Position numbers and translations under genes: made by a program
The notes under the pieces: generated by a model
What the model was told of the DNA's origin: nothing
Databases searched by the model: none
What the model saw: only the letters and a program-made list of their open reading frames with translations
DNA from: Erythrobacter sp.
GTDB lineage: Bacteria > Pseudomonadota > Alphaproteobacteria > Sphingomonadales > Sphingomonadaceae
Direction: 5' to 3'
DNA length: 36,157 nt
Assembly: GCA_024642335.1 (NCBI GenBank)
Contig: JAHEBH010000016.1
Span: forward strand, 1-36,157
In this document: in pieces, positions 6,243-15,023 of the stretch
How positions within the stretch are numbered: position 1 is the stretch's first letter
Layout: each line of letters begins with the position of its first letter

Positions 6243-7646
6243 TCAACTCTCAAGCTGGCGGAGCAGGCTGCGGACGTCACCGTCCATGTCTGCATCGCGC
6301 TGGCGCAGGTCTTCGATCAGGCGCACGGCGTGGATCACGGTGGAGTGATCGCGACCGCCAAACTTGCGGCCGATCTCAGGATAGCTGCGCGGGGTCAGCA
6401 CCTTGGCGAGGTACATTGCCACCTGGCGTGGACGCACCACTGCACGGGCACGGCGTTTGGAGCTCATCTCGCTGCGGTCAATGCGATAGAACTGGCACAC
6501 GGTGCGCTGGATCTCGTCGATCGTGATGCGCCGACGATTGGCCGACAGGATATCGGTCAGCTGTTCCTCGGCGAGATTGAGCGACACTTCCTGCCCGGTC
6601 AGCTGGGCATAGGCGACCAGCTTGTTGAGGCCGCCCACCAGCTCGCGCACATTGCGGTTGATCGTGCGGGCGAGGAAATCGATCACATCGCTAGGCACGT
6701 CGAGCGGTGCGAACCTGGTCAGCTTGCTTTCCAGAATCTGGCGGCGCAGCTCGATATCGGCGGCCTGGATATCGGCAACCAGGCCCATCGACAGGCGGCT
6801 GAGCAGGCGCGGTTCGACGCCGTCCAATGCCTGCGGGGCGCGGTCGGCGGCAAAGACCAGCCGCTTGCCCTCTGCCAGCAACGCGTCGATCGTATAGAGC
6901 AGCTCTTCCTGTGCGGATGCCTTGCCGATGATGAACTGGATGTCGTCGACCAGCAGCAGGTCGAAACCACGCAGGCGTGCCTTGAACTCCATCATCTCGT
7001 TCTGGCGCAGCGCCTGGACGAATTCGACCATGAAGCGCTCGGCGCTGCAATAGAAGATGCGCGCGCGCGGATGCGCCTGCATGTATGAATGACCGATGGC
7101 ATGCATCAGGTGCGTCTTGCCCTGGCCGGTCGCCGCCTTGAGGTAGAGCGGCGAGAATTGTGGCTTTTCGGTCTTGGCCATGCGCTCCGCCGCATTCTTG
7201 GCGAGCACATTGGTCGAGCCGGCGACGAACGCAGCAAAGGTCAGCGAGGGATCGAGCCCGACGCTGGAGGTAAAGCCGTCATCGCCGATCGATTCCATCG
7301 CCAGCGTGGCATCATTGGCCGCACGGTGGCCGAAGCCGTCTTCGCCGCGCAGGTCCAGATCGGCCAGCTTACGGCGGCCGGGATGCACCTTGATCGAAAC
7401 CTGGCGCACTTCGCTGCGCGCGATCTTCCAGGCCAGCGAGAGCCGGTCATGGAATCGGTCGTTCACCCAATTGGCGGAGAACTCGGTCGGCAGGAAAAGT
7501 TCCAGCGTGCCATCGTCCTTGTTGAATCCGCCCACCTGGATCGGACGAATCCATTGCGAGAAGAGCTGATGGCCCAGATCCTTGCGAAGCCCCTGGCTGA
7601 TGTCCGACCAATCTGCCGCCAGGTCCAATGCTTCTTGTTCTTCCAT
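6243..7646 (-). CDS. dnaA: Chromosomal replication initiator protein DnaA
   Basis: 467-residue AAA+ initiator that binds DnaA boxes and opens oriC. Domain I is at residues 1-80 (start MEEQEALDL), followed by a short linker. The AAA+ core is at about 135-350, with the P-loop AATGQGKT at 171-178 and Walker B LLLVDDIQFI at 230-239. Domain IV is the C-terminal 95 residues, with a VVRPRQVAMYL helix and the DNA-binding signature GRDHSTVIHAV. The P-loop begins AAT rather than the common GGVGLGKT form but keeps the GKT. I chose ATG 7646 because GGGGAAAG lies just upstream and the protein then begins at domain I; a longer frame from 7712 adds 22 unlikely residues. It lies downstream of rpsT, separated by a terminator and a long leader, so it has its own promoter. 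Confidence 0.97.
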   Translation of the reverse strand: MEEQEALDLAADWSDISQGLRKDLGHQLFSQWIRPIQVGGFNKDDGTLELFLPTEFSANWVNDRFHDRLSLAWKIARSEVRQVSIKVHPGRRKLADLDLRGEDGFGHRAANDATLAMESIGDDGFTSSVGLDPSLTFAAFVAGSTNVLAKNAAERMAKTEKPQFSPLYLKAATGQGKTHLMHAIGHSYMQAHPRARIFYCSAERFMVEFVQALRQNEMMEFKARLRGFDLLLVDDIQFIIGKASAQEELLYTIDALLAEGKRLVFAADRAPQALDGVEPRLLSRLSMGLVADIQAADIELRRQILESKLTRFAPLDVPSDVIDFLARTINRNVRELVGGLNKLVAYAQLTGQEVSLNLAEEQLTDILSANRRRITIDEIQRTVCQFYRIDRSEMSSKRRARAVVRPRQVAMYLAKVLTPRSYPEIGRKFGGRDHSTVIHAVRLIEDLRQRDADMDGDVRSLLRQLES

Positions 7647-8065
7647 TTCTTTCCCCGTGCCCTCATGCTTCGCCGAATTCGCCCGTCCGGCGTGTGGCCC
7701 CATCCGAATCATGCCTTCTCGTTCCTATCCCAAGGCCTGCCCAGCTTTGATTTCCAAGCCCTGAAGGAGAGACAAAACACCCCCCGCCGGAGAGTCGTGA
7801 AAACGACAATCCGGGTACCCCGACCAAGACTCGATTTATAGATGGACAGGGCGGAACAGCCTCGTCCGATTCCAGTTATGAACTGTCCTGCAGCGGGGGC
7901 AAGGGGCGCGCTGTAAAAAAACTATAATTTATACTGTTGACTCGCCGCTATTCGGCAGACTTCCGTTCAAGTCTTTGTTTTCAATAAGAAGATTTATGAC
8001 AGTCCCGCGAATCGTGGGTTTCCCTAGGGTTGGTGCACTGCGGCAGGACATCGTGCTGCGCATGC
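7647..8065. other. dnaA upstream region, no gene found
   Basis: About 420 bases between dnaA and the rpsT terminator. It should hold the dnaA promoter and leader. An AT-rich stretch lies at about 7914-7942, with TATAAA-like words on the minus strand there and near 7838-7846. A small GTCGT-GAAA-ACGAC hairpin is at about 7794-7807. I found no perfect DnaA box and no convincing small gene. Plus-strand frames here are shadows extending from the antisense of dnaA. Confidence 0.5.
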
Positions 8066-8096
8066 GAAAAGGGCCGGTGGATAACCCACCGGCCCT
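8066..8096 (-). terminator. Intrinsic terminator of rpsT
   Basis: AGGGCCGGTGG at 8070-8080 pairs perfectly with CCACCGGCCCT at 8086-8096, an 11-bp GC-rich stem with a five-base loop. On the minus strand it is followed by a TTTT run (AAAA at 8067-8070 of the plus strand). It lies 40 bases beyond the rpsT stop. The loop reads GTTATCC on the minus strand, giving TTATCCACC, one base from a DnaA box. Confidence 0.85.
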
Positions 8097-8137
8097 GTTC
8101 CATTTTCGTTCTCGAAAAATCCCGCCAGGGACGCGAA

Positions 8138-8398
8138 TCAGAGAGCGGCGACTCGCTTGCTGAGTCGGCTCATCTTGCGAGCAGCAGTGTTCTTGTGCAG
8201 CACGCCCTTGGCAACGCCACGTGCCAGTTCGGGCTGGGCGTCCTTCAGTGCAGCAGCGGCACCGTCCTTGTTGCCTTCGGTGCAGGCGGTTTCGACCTTC
8301 TTCACAAAGGTGCGGATGCGGCTCATGCGCGCACCGTTGATCTCGGCGCGCTTGTTGTTGCGACGGATGCGCTTTTTGGCTTGCGGCGTATTGGCCAT
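8138..8398 (-). CDS. rpsT: 30S ribosomal protein S20
   Basis: 86-residue primary 16S rRNA-binding protein of the small subunit. It is highly basic, with the standard S20 start [21 protein letters not shown] and the conserved C-terminal [19 protein letters not shown]. The ATG at 8398 matches the normal S20 N-terminus; a longer frame from 8422 adds eight residues that are not part of the family. It is preceded by mutM on the same strand with a 139-base gap and followed by a strong terminator. The mutM-rpsT-dnaA order is a familiar alphaproteobacterial arrangement. Confidence 0.97.
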   Translation of the reverse strand: MANTPQAKKRIRRNNKRAEINGARMSRIRTFVKKVETACTEGNKDGAAAALKDAQPELARGVAKGVLHKNTAARKMSRLSKRVAAL

Positions 8399-8537
8399 GT
8401 TCGTCCTTGTCTCGGGTCGCATCGGGCGACCGGATTGTCATCGTATAAAACTGCTGGAACGACGGTTGCCCGCCGGAAAGCGCGCCACATAGGCCGAGAG
8501 TCCCGAATCGTCAACTTGTTTACGCCCTCTGCGGCGA

Positions 8538-9353
8538 TCACTTCTGGCAGGTGTTGCAGAACCACGTGCTGCGCCCGCCCTGCACGATGCGCCGGATGGT
8601 GCCGCCCTCGCAGCGATGGCAGGCTTCGCCTTCCCTCCCGTAGACATCGAAACGCGTGGCGAAATAGCCCAGCTCGCCATCAGGGCGGGCATAGTCGCGC
8701 AAGCTGGACCCGCCATCTGCGATCGACTGGGTCAGAACCTCGCGAATGGCGGGCACCAGCCGTTCCAGCGCGGGGCGGGTGACCTTGCCGCCTGCCTTGC
8801 GCGGGAGGATGCCTGCACGAAACAGCGCTTCGCAGACATAGATATTGCCCAGGCCCGCCACGACCTTCTGGTCGAGCAGCAGCAGCTTGATCGCCTGCTT
8901 TCGCCCCTTCAGCGCGCTGCGCAGGTGATCAACCGTCAGCGCTTCGCCCAAGGGCTCAGGCCCCATGACGGCGAAAGCGGGCCAGTGCTCCAGCCCTTCG
9001 GTGTCCACCAGATCGACGTAACCAAAGCGCCGCGGGTCGCAGAGGGCGAAACGGTGGTCCGCTGTTTCGATCACCAGATGGTCATGCTTGTCGGCTTCGA
9101 TCGGATCGATCCGCCAGCGCCCGCTCATGCCCAGGTGGAAGATCAGCGTGGTGCCGCGATCAGTATGCACCAGCCCATATTTGGCCCGCCGCCCGAGCGC
9201 GATGACACTAGCACCCGTCAGCGCCTGAACCAGCCCGTCGGGAAAGGGAAAGCGCATGTCCGGACGGTTCTGCCGGACGCGTACAATGCGTTCTCCCCGC
9301 AGGTGGCGCTCCAATCCGCGCACGGTGGTTTCGACTTCGGGTAGTTCGGGCAT
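8538..9353 (-). CDS. mutM: Formamidopyrimidine-DNA glycosylase (Fpg/MutM)
   Basis: 271-residue bifunctional DNA glycosylase and AP lyase that removes 8-oxoguanine and formamidopyrimidines. It begins MPELPEVETTVRGLERHL: after Met removal the catalytic Pro1, Glu2 and Glu5 are in place. The catalytic lysine is in RRAKYGL near residue 57. The GLGNIYVCEALF helix of the helix-two-turn-helix domain is present, and the C-terminal zinc finger has all four cysteines (CHRC and CNTC). Length matches the family. It is transcribed divergently from the EamA transporter gene and convergently to nothing, with rpsT downstream. Confidence 0.97.
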   Translation of the reverse strand: MPELPEVETTVRGLERHLRGERIVRVRQNRPDMRFPFPDGLVQALTGASVIALGRRAKYGLVHTDRGTTLIFHLGMSGRWRIDPIEADKHDHLVIETADHRFALCDPRRFGYVDLVDTEGLEHWPAFAVMGPEPLGEALTVDHLRSALKGRKQAIKLLLLDQKVVAGLGNIYVCEALFRAGILPRKAGGKVTRPALERLVPAIREVLTQSIADGGSSLRDYARPDGELGYFATRFDVYGREGEACHRCEGGTIRRIVQGGRSTWFCNTCQK

Positions 9354-9439
9354 CGCAAGTGTTCGTCTAGCTACCTCTGCTCAGCGAGTCATCACAAGCT
9401 GGCACTATGATCGCCGCTCCGTTGATCCTAAGGGGTGCC

Positions 9440-10351
9440 ATGCCCAGTGAACGACCCAGCCTTCGCGCCTTTCTCCTGCTTGGTCTCGTCATGCTGTTCT
9501 GGGGCGGCAATTTCATTGTCGGCAGGGCCGTGGCGGGGCAGGTCCCGCCGATGACATTCGCGCTGCTGCGCTGGATTGGCGCGCTGGCGATCATGTTGCC
9601 TTTCGCAATCGCTCCCATGCGCCGCGAATGGGCGGCGATCCGGCAAGGGTGGAAGCCGATTGTCCTGCTCGGCCTGCTGGGCGTCGCGGGTTTTCACGGG
9701 CTCCTCTACACCGGCCTGCAATACACGACCGCCTCCAATGCGCTGCTGCTCTCTGCCGTCACGCCGGTGCTGGTCGTTGCGTCGAGCCGGATCATCTTCG
9801 GCGAGCGGATCAACGGGGCGCAGGGGCTGGCCATGATGGCCTCCGTTGCCGGTGTGGTGGTGATCGTGTTCGAAGGCAGCCTGGCCGCCGCATCGCGCCT
9901 GCATGTCGGTCGCGGCGAGCTGATCGTGCTGGCCGCCGCCCTTGCATGGGCGCTCTATACCGCATTGCTCAGGCTGCGACCTCCCGTGGGGGCGACGGCA
10001 TTCCTGGCATCAACCTTCATCGTGGGTGCGGTGATGATTGCGCCCTTCAGCGCGTGGGAGCTCGCCTCGGGATCGGCCATTGCCTGGAGCTGGCAAGTCG
10101 TGGGTGCCGTTGTCTATGTCGCGATCCTGCCCTCCATCGTCAGCTATTACATTTACAACGCGGCATCGATAACGGTGGGTCCTGCCAGGGCGGGGCAGAC
10201 GATCACGCTGCTGCCGCTTTTTGGTGCCCTGCTATCCTCGCTGCTGCTGGGTGAGAAGCTCCACTTCTATCACGGCGTGGGCATGGTGCTGATCCTGGCG
10301 GGAATTGTGCTGGGGGCTTTGGCTGGGCGCGCGGCGAAGCCCGGCGCGTAG
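9440..10351 (+). CDS. EamA/DMT family transporter
   Basis: 303-residue inner-membrane protein of the drug/metabolite transporter superfamily, with two EamA repeats and about ten hydrophobic segments. The first repeat begins FLLLGLVMLFWGGNFIVGR, and LRWIGALAIMLPF is its third segment. The second repeat begins GELIVLAAALAWALYTALL and ends in LLGEKLHFYHGVGMVLILAGI, the usual final EamA helices. The substrate is not predictable; amino acid or metabolite export is common in the family. I chose ATG 9440, which has AAGGGG six bases upstream; ATG 9407 has no site. It sits between mutM and ubiE, 55 bases before ubiE, and so may be cotranscribed with it. Confidence 0.9.
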   Translation: MPSERPSLRAFLLLGLVMLFWGGNFIVGRAVAGQVPPMTFALLRWIGALAIMLPFAIAPMRREWAAIRQGWKPIVLLGLLGVAGFHGLLYTGLQYTTASNALLLSAVTPVLVVASSRIIFGERINGAQGLAMMASVAGVVVIVFEGSLAAASRLHVGRGELIVLAAALAWALYTALLRLRPPVGATAFLASTFIVGAVMIAPFSAWELASGSAIAWSWQVVGAVVYVAILPSIVSYYIYNAASITVGPARAGQTITLLPLFGALLSSLLLGEKLHFYHGVGMVLILAGIVLGALAGRAAKPGA

Positions 10352-10406
10352 CAAGTGCAAACAAGCGGGTGGCGCAGACCGGCAGGCGAAGCTAGAGGAC
10401 TGCTCC

Positions 10407-11138
10407 ATGAGTGAAGAAGTCTCCTTCGGCTACGAGAACGTGAGCCCGGAAGAAAAGACCCAGCGCGTCGGCGCGGTCTTTTCCAGTGTCGCGGCCAAAT
10501 ATGACATCATGAACGATGCCATGTCAGGCGGCATGCACCGCTTGTGGAAGGACCGGTTCGTCCGGCGTGTGAAGCCGCAACCGGGCGAGGCGATCCTCGA
10601 CATGGCGGGCGGCACGGGCGACATCGCCTTCCGCATGGCCGAGCGCGGGGCCGAGGTCGTGGTGGCCGATATCAACCAGGACATGCTCGATGTCGGGATT
10701 GATCGGGCAATGAAGCGCGGCATTGATGGCCTCAGCTGGTCGCGCCAGAATGCCGAGGCGCTGACCTATCCGGGCAAGCAGTTTGATGCCTACACCATCG
10801 TCTTCGGCATCAGGAACGTGACCCATATCGACAAGGCGCTGAAGGAAGCCCACCGCGTGCTCAGATATGGCGGCCGTTTCTTCTGCATGGAATTCAGCAC
10901 CACCGAATGGCCCGGCTTCAAGGAGGTCTATGACCTTTATTCGCACAAGCTCATGCCCAAGATCGGCAAGATGATCGCCGATGATGAGGATAGCTATCGC
11001 TATCTGGCGGAATCCATCCGCCGCTTTCCCAAGCCCGGCGAGTTCGAAGCGATGATCCGCGCGGCGGGCTTCCAGAACGCGCGCGTGGAACTGATCCTGG
11101 GCGGTGCGGTGGCGATCCATTCGGGGTGGAAAGTCTAG
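10407..11138 (+). CDS. ubiE: Ubiquinone C-methyltransferase UbiE
   Basis: 243-residue SAM-dependent methyltransferase that methylates the ring carbon of demethoxy-ubiquinol (and demethylmenaquinol where present). The N-terminus has the signature VFSSVAAKYDIMNDAMSGGMHRLWK. The SAM-binding loop is LDMAGGTGD, and the UbiE/COQ5 C-terminal pattern includes FGIRNVTHIDKALKEAHRVL, CMEFS and GGAVAIHSGWK. The ATG at 10407 gives the standard N-terminus; the in-frame extension from 10305 is a shadow of the EamA gene. ubiB follows after a single base, beginning with GTG at 11140, so the two form a ubiquinone operon. Confidence 0.97.
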   Translation: MSEEVSFGYENVSPEEKTQRVGAVFSSVAAKYDIMNDAMSGGMHRLWKDRFVRRVKPQPGEAILDMAGGTGDIAFRMAERGAEVVVADINQDMLDVGIDRAMKRGIDGLSWSRQNAEALTYPGKQFDAYTIVFGIRNVTHIDKALKEAHRVLRYGGRFFCMEFSTTEWPGFKEVYDLYSHKLMPKIGKMIADDEDSYRYLAESIRRFPKPGEFEAMIRAAGFQNARVELILGGAVAIHSGWKV

Positions 11139-11139
11139 G

Positions 11140-12693
11140 GTGACCCGCCCCTCCACGCATATATGGCGCCTGCTCAAATGGGGCCGCACATTGGCGCGGC
11201 ACGGTGCGCTGCGCGGGATCGAAGGCGATCCCAACACGCCGCAGCCTGTTCGCCGGCTGGTGCGGCTCGCGCGGCTGGGCACAATACAGCCACGCATTCC
11301 CGACTATGCGAGCGCCTTCCAGGCCATCGGCCCTGCTGCCATCAAGCTGGGGCAGACGCTCGCCACCAGGCCCGACCTTGTCGGCGAAGAGGCCGCACAT
11401 AACCTGCTCAGCCTGCAGGACAGCCTGCCGCCCGTTCCCTATGCCCAGATCGAGGCGCAGCTGGAATCGACTTTCGGCCAGCCCGTTTCCGCGCTCTATT
11501 CCGAAATCGATCCCGAGCCCGTGGGTGCCGCCTCGATCGCGCAGGTGCACAAGGGTGTCACCACCGACGGCCGCACGGTTGCCATCAAGGTGCTGCGTCC
11601 CGGCATTCGCGAAAAGTTCGCCCGCGACATCAATACCTATGAATGGGCCGCAGCCCATGTGGAGGCGATGGGCGGAGAGGCAGCGCGGCTGCGCCCCGCA
11701 TTGACCATTGCCAATTTCAAGCGCTGGACCAATCGCGAACTGGACCTGCGCCGCGAGGCCGCCTCCGCCTCCGAACTGGCCGAGGCGACCAGGGGAATTC
11801 ACGGATACAGCGTGCCCGATATCGATTGGGACCGCACCAATGGCCGGGTGCTCACCATCGCATGGGTGGACGGCGTCAAGATCAGCGATGTCGCGGCCCT
11901 GCGCGCGGCGGGCCACGACCTGCCCGAACTGGCAAAGCGGCTGGTGCTGGCCTTCCTGACGCAGGCGATCGGCGCGGGCTATTTCCATGCCGACATGCAC
12001 CAGGGGAACCTGTTCGTGCGGCCGGACGGCGAGATCGTGGCGATCGATTTCGGCATCATGGGCCGGATCGACCGGCGCGCGCGGCAATGGCTGGCGGAAA
12101 TTCTCTATGGCTTGACCACCGGCAATTACAAACGCGTGGCCGAAATTCATTTCGAGGCGCAATATGTGCCCAGCTATCACTCGGTCGACGAATTCGCGAC
12201 CGCGCTGCGCGCTGTGGGCGAGCCCATGCGGGGCAAGCCGGTTTCGGAACTGAGCGTGGGCCAGATGCTCGACGGCCTCTTCGCCATCACGCGCGATTTC
12301 GACATGCAGACGCAGCCGCACCTGCTGCTGTTGCAAAAGACAATGGTGATGGTCGAAGGCATCGCTACCCAGCTCAATCCGGAAATCAACATGTGGGATG
12401 TCGCCAGCCCCTATGTGAAGGAATGGATTCGCGACGAGCTGGGGCCTGAAAGCGCGCTCGCCGACCGGATCAGGGAAGATACCGAAACCTTGCTGCGTAT
12501 CCCTGCATTGGTGCGCAGGCTGGAAGAACAGTTCCCGCCCAAGGGCGGCGCGCCCGAACCGCCCCCGTTGCCGGAGATCGAGCTGGTCTGGGATCGCCGC
12601 CGCAAACGGCGCGGCTGGCTGGGCTATCTGGCTGCCGCGCTGGCAGGCGGTGCGGTGATATGGGGAGGCATGGTTGCCGGATGGCTGGGCTGA
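11140..12693 (+). CDS. ubiB: UbiB (ABC1/COQ8-type atypical kinase-like protein)
   Basis: 517-residue membrane-anchored atypical kinase/ATPase that supports ubiquinone biosynthesis. The family's KxGQ motif appears as IKLGQTLATRPDLVG, and the alanine-rich nucleotide loop as VGAASIAQVHKG. The catalytic lysine is in VAIKVLRPG, the catalytic HADMHQGNLF corresponds to the HxDxxxxN loop, and the DFG-like metal site is AIDFGIMG. The C-terminus has a basic patch (RRKRRG) and two short hydrophobic helices ending at GMVAGWLG, the expected membrane anchor. The start is GTG at 11140, directly after the ubiE stop; an ATG frame from 11104 would overlap ubiE by 35 bases. The next gene overlaps its 3' end by 13 bases. 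Confidence 0.95.
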   Translation: MTRPSTHIWRLLKWGRTLARHGALRGIEGDPNTPQPVRRLVRLARLGTIQPRIPDYASAFQAIGPAAIKLGQTLATRPDLVGEEAAHNLLSLQDSLPPVPYAQIEAQLESTFGQPVSALYSEIDPEPVGAASIAQVHKGVTTDGRTVAIKVLRPGIREKFARDINTYEWAAAHVEAMGGEAARLRPALTIANFKRWTNRELDLRREAASASELAEATRGIHGYSVPDIDWDRTNGRVLTIAWVDGVKISDVAALRAAGHDLPELAKRLVLAFLTQAIGAGYFHADMHQGNLFVRPDGEIVAIDFGIMGRIDRRARQWLAEILYGLTTGNYKRVAEIHFEAQYVPSYHSVDEFATALRAVGEPMRGKPVSELSVGQMLDGLFAITRDFDMQTQPHLLLLQKTMVMVEGIATQLNPEINMWDVASPYVKEWIRDELGPESALADRIREDTETLLRIPALVRRLEEQFPPKGGAPEPPPLPEIELVWDRRRKRRGWLGYLAAALAGGAVIWGGMVAGWLG

Positions 12694-13793
12694 GGGGCCG
12701 CGCACCGAAATGGGACCGGTTCAACCACTGGGCGCCGGGTGCTGCCGTTCTGGTGCTGCTGTTCTGGGTCTTGCTGCTGGCGGCAGCTGCTCTCACCGAC
12801 AGGTCCGAGCTGGAGCCTGAGGCTGGCCCTGCCCCGTCAACCGGCATTGCGGAAGGCCCCGCAGGTGACGAGGATGACGCGCGCGACAGGGACCTGGCCC
12901 TTTATGACGTCATCGCAGAGCGCTTTGCTGCGGGCGAGAATTACCATGCGGTCGCCGTCGAGGAACAACGTGCGCGCGGCTTTCCCGTGCGCCCGGAGCT
13001 TGCCGTGCGCTTGCCGACGCTTGCTTACCTGACGGCATGGCTGGGGCAGGAAGGCATGATCGTGCTTGCCGCCGGATTGGCCCTATTGACCCTGCTGGCC
13101 TGGTACCGGAGGCTGGGTGACGAGCCCGGCGGCGAAGAGCACCGCACCATCGCCTTGCTGCTGCTGGTGATCGGCGCCGGGATGGGGCTGAAGCCGCAAT
13201 ATCTGGTGCTGCACGAAGTCTGGGCCGGCGTGCTTCTGGCCCTGAGTTTCGGACTTCACAGGCCCGGCAAATGGAAGTTGGCATGGCTCGCCGCCGCCGC
13301 TGCATTGGCGATCCGCGAGCACGCCCTTCCATTCGTGCTGCTGATGGGGGCAATGGCCATGTATCGCCGGGATTGGCGGGAAACGGCAGCCTGGGGTTTC
13401 CTGGTGCTGGTGTTCCTGATCGGCCTTGCGGTGCACCTGGCCGAAGTAGGCCAGCTGATCTCCGATGCAGATCCTGCCTCTCCATCATGGCTCGTGTTCA
13501 GGGGGCTGGGCGGCTGGACGTCCAGTATCGCGCTTTCGAGCACGCTTTACCTGCTCCCCGGCGTGGTGGCTGCGCCGCTTGCGCTGCTTCCCCTGCTCGG
13601 CTGGGCAGGATGGAAGAGCAATGCCGGTCTCTTCGGCCTGCTGCTGTTTGCCGGATATGGCGTCTTCTTCATGCTCGCCGGACGAGATAACAATTTTTAC
13701 TGGGCCCTGATGGTCACGCCCTGCTGGTTCATGGGGCTGGTCTTCCTCCCGCGTTCCGTCAGATCACTGTGGAATTCGGCGCGTGGACATTGA
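12681..13793 (+). CDS. Polytopic membrane protein, possible GT-C-type glycosyltransferase (paralog 1)
   Basis: 370-residue integral membrane protein with about nine hydrophobic segments, the first at residues 20-38. A hydrophilic loop follows (residues 39-108) with the motif GENYHAVAVEEQR (85-97) and then VRLPTL (109-114). Later elements are LHEV (177-180), ALAIREHALPF (208-218) and RDNNFYW (335-341). A large acidic or tyrosine-bearing first external loop followed by many membrane spans recalls GT-C lipid-sugar-dependent glycosyltransferases, but I cannot assign a family. The start at 12681 overlaps ubiB by 13 bases. The next gene encodes a recognisable paralog. A conserved location between ubiB and coaBC is possible; function unknown. 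Confidence 0.75.
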   Translation: MAGLRGRAPKWDRFNHWAPGAAVLVLLFWVLLLAAAALTDRSELEPEAGPAPSTGIAEGPAGDEDDARDRDLALYDVIAERFAAGENYHAVAVEEQRARGFPVRPELAVRLPTLAYLTAWLGQEGMIVLAAGLALLTLLAWYRRLGDEPGGEEHRTIALLLLVIGAGMGLKPQYLVLHEVWAGVLLALSFGLHRPGKWKLAWLAAAAALAIREHALPFVLLMGAMAMYRRDWRETAAWGFLVLVFLIGLAVHLAEVGQLISDADPASPSWLVFRGLGGWTSSIALSSTLYLLPGVVAAPLALLPLLGWAGWKSNAGLFGLLLFAGYGVFFMLAGRDNNFYWALMVTPCWFMGLVFLPRSVRSLWNSARGH

Positions 13794-13826
13794 GCCTTAA
13801 CGATTAGGAGGTCAGAAAGAGCAGCC

Positions 13827-14936
13827 ATGGCATTCTTGAAAGATCCGATCGGCTGGTGGACCTCGCTGGGCCGCCCCTTGCAACACCTTTCGCGAGGCGG
13901 GGCCATCGCGGTGCTTTCCGCGCTCCTGCTGGCGATGGTCTGGGCTTCGTTCGCAACGGGCGGCGGAGCGCGGGCATATGACGAGAAGGTCGCAGGGCAG
14001 AGCGGACAGGTGCTCGGCGACATCAATCTCTATCGCAATATCCAGCAACGCTACGTCGCCGGGGAAGATTACTACGCGGTCGCCGTCGATGAACAGCGGC
14101 GCAGCAATTACCCGACGAAGCCATTTGTCACCGTGCGCCTGCCCACCCTTAGCTGGATAAACGGGCTGTTCAGCGAGACATTGCTGGTGATCGCTGCCTA
14201 TGTGCTGATGATTGCCACTGTCATTTCGTGGATCGGCACATTGGTGCCAACCACCAACCAGGCGGAACGCGTGGCGGCGGGCGTCCTGCTCGCTTTCGGC
14301 GGAATCGGCCAGATGGGCGAGGCGGCAACGCTCATGCACGAGCTTCCTGCCGGTCTTTTGCTGACCTTGGCATTGGGCATCTACCGGCCAGGCCGCTGGT
14401 GGCCCAGCCTGCTCGCAGCTGCGCTGGCGCTGGCGATACGCGAGCTTGCCTTGCCGTTCCTGCTTTTGTGGGGTGCATTTGCCCTGTCGCAGAAGCGCTG
14501 GGCGGAAGCGGGCGCAATTGCCGGGGTGGTGCTGGCCTTCCTTATCGGCATGTATTTCCACGCCGGTGCCGTGATGGCCCAGCAATTGCCCGGCGATGCG
14601 ACGTCCCCTGGCTGGAATGGCATGCACGGCCCGCAGCTGGGGCTGGTTGCTCTTTCACGGCTGACGGCATTGCTTGTCCTGCCACCGGAGTTTGCCGGGC
14701 CGGTCGCCTTGCTTGCAATACTGGGGTGGATCGGGTTCGGCGGCCGGCTGGGCCTGTTCGCGTCGCTCTGGTTTGCAGGCTTCTGGTTGGCGATGTCCCT
14801 GTTTGCCCGCATGAACAATTTGTACTGGATCATGCTGCTCATGCCAGCCTATGCCGCAGGGCTCGCTTTTGTGCCGCGCGCCATATCAGATCTTGTGCAG
14901 ATAGCGCTGGACCGGCAAGGGAAAAGGCATTCTTAA
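13827..14936 (+). CDS. Polytopic membrane protein, possible GT-C-type glycosyltransferase (paralog 2)
   Basis: 369-residue membrane protein with the same plan as its upstream neighbour. One N-terminal span (about 25-42) is followed by a hydrophilic loop containing GEDYYAVAVDEQR (79-91) and VRLPTL (103-108). HEL is at 171-173, then YRPGRWW, ALAIRELALPF (200-210), MNNLYW near the C-terminus, and a final basic tail. These shared motifs in the same order and spacing show a tandem duplication followed by strong divergence. An AGGAGGT lies 15 bases and an AAAGAG 6 bases upstream of the ATG. The 33-base gap to the first paralog suggests one transcript. Sugar or lipid transfer is only an inference from the overall shape. 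Confidence 0.75.
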   Translation: MAFLKDPIGWWTSLGRPLQHLSRGGAIAVLSALLLAMVWASFATGGGARAYDEKVAGQSGQVLGDINLYRNIQQRYVAGEDYYAVAVDEQRRSNYPTKPFVTVRLPTLSWINGLFSETLLVIAAYVLMIATVISWIGTLVPTTNQAERVAAGVLLAFGGIGQMGEAATLMHELPAGLLLTLALGIYRPGRWWPSLLAAALALAIRELALPFLLLWGAFALSQKRWAEAGAIAGVVLAFLIGMYFHAGAVMAQQLPGDATSPGWNGMHGPQLGLVALSRLTALLVLPPEFAGPVALLAILGWIGFGGRLGLFASLWFAGFWLAMSLFARMNNLYWIMLLMPAYAAGLAFVPRAISDLVQIALDRQGKRHS

Positions 14937-15023
14937 CCATCATGTGGCAAGGCTGGCCTCGGGTAATTAGCGGAGCTAGGCTTGCTGCAGGAGCAAATTC
15001 ACCGGGAGGACCGGGACGAATAC

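Noticed and set aside
10951-12705. Minus-strand open frame (584 codons) opposite ubiE and ubiB
   Set aside because: Antisense shadow of ubiB, whose kinase motifs are all intact.
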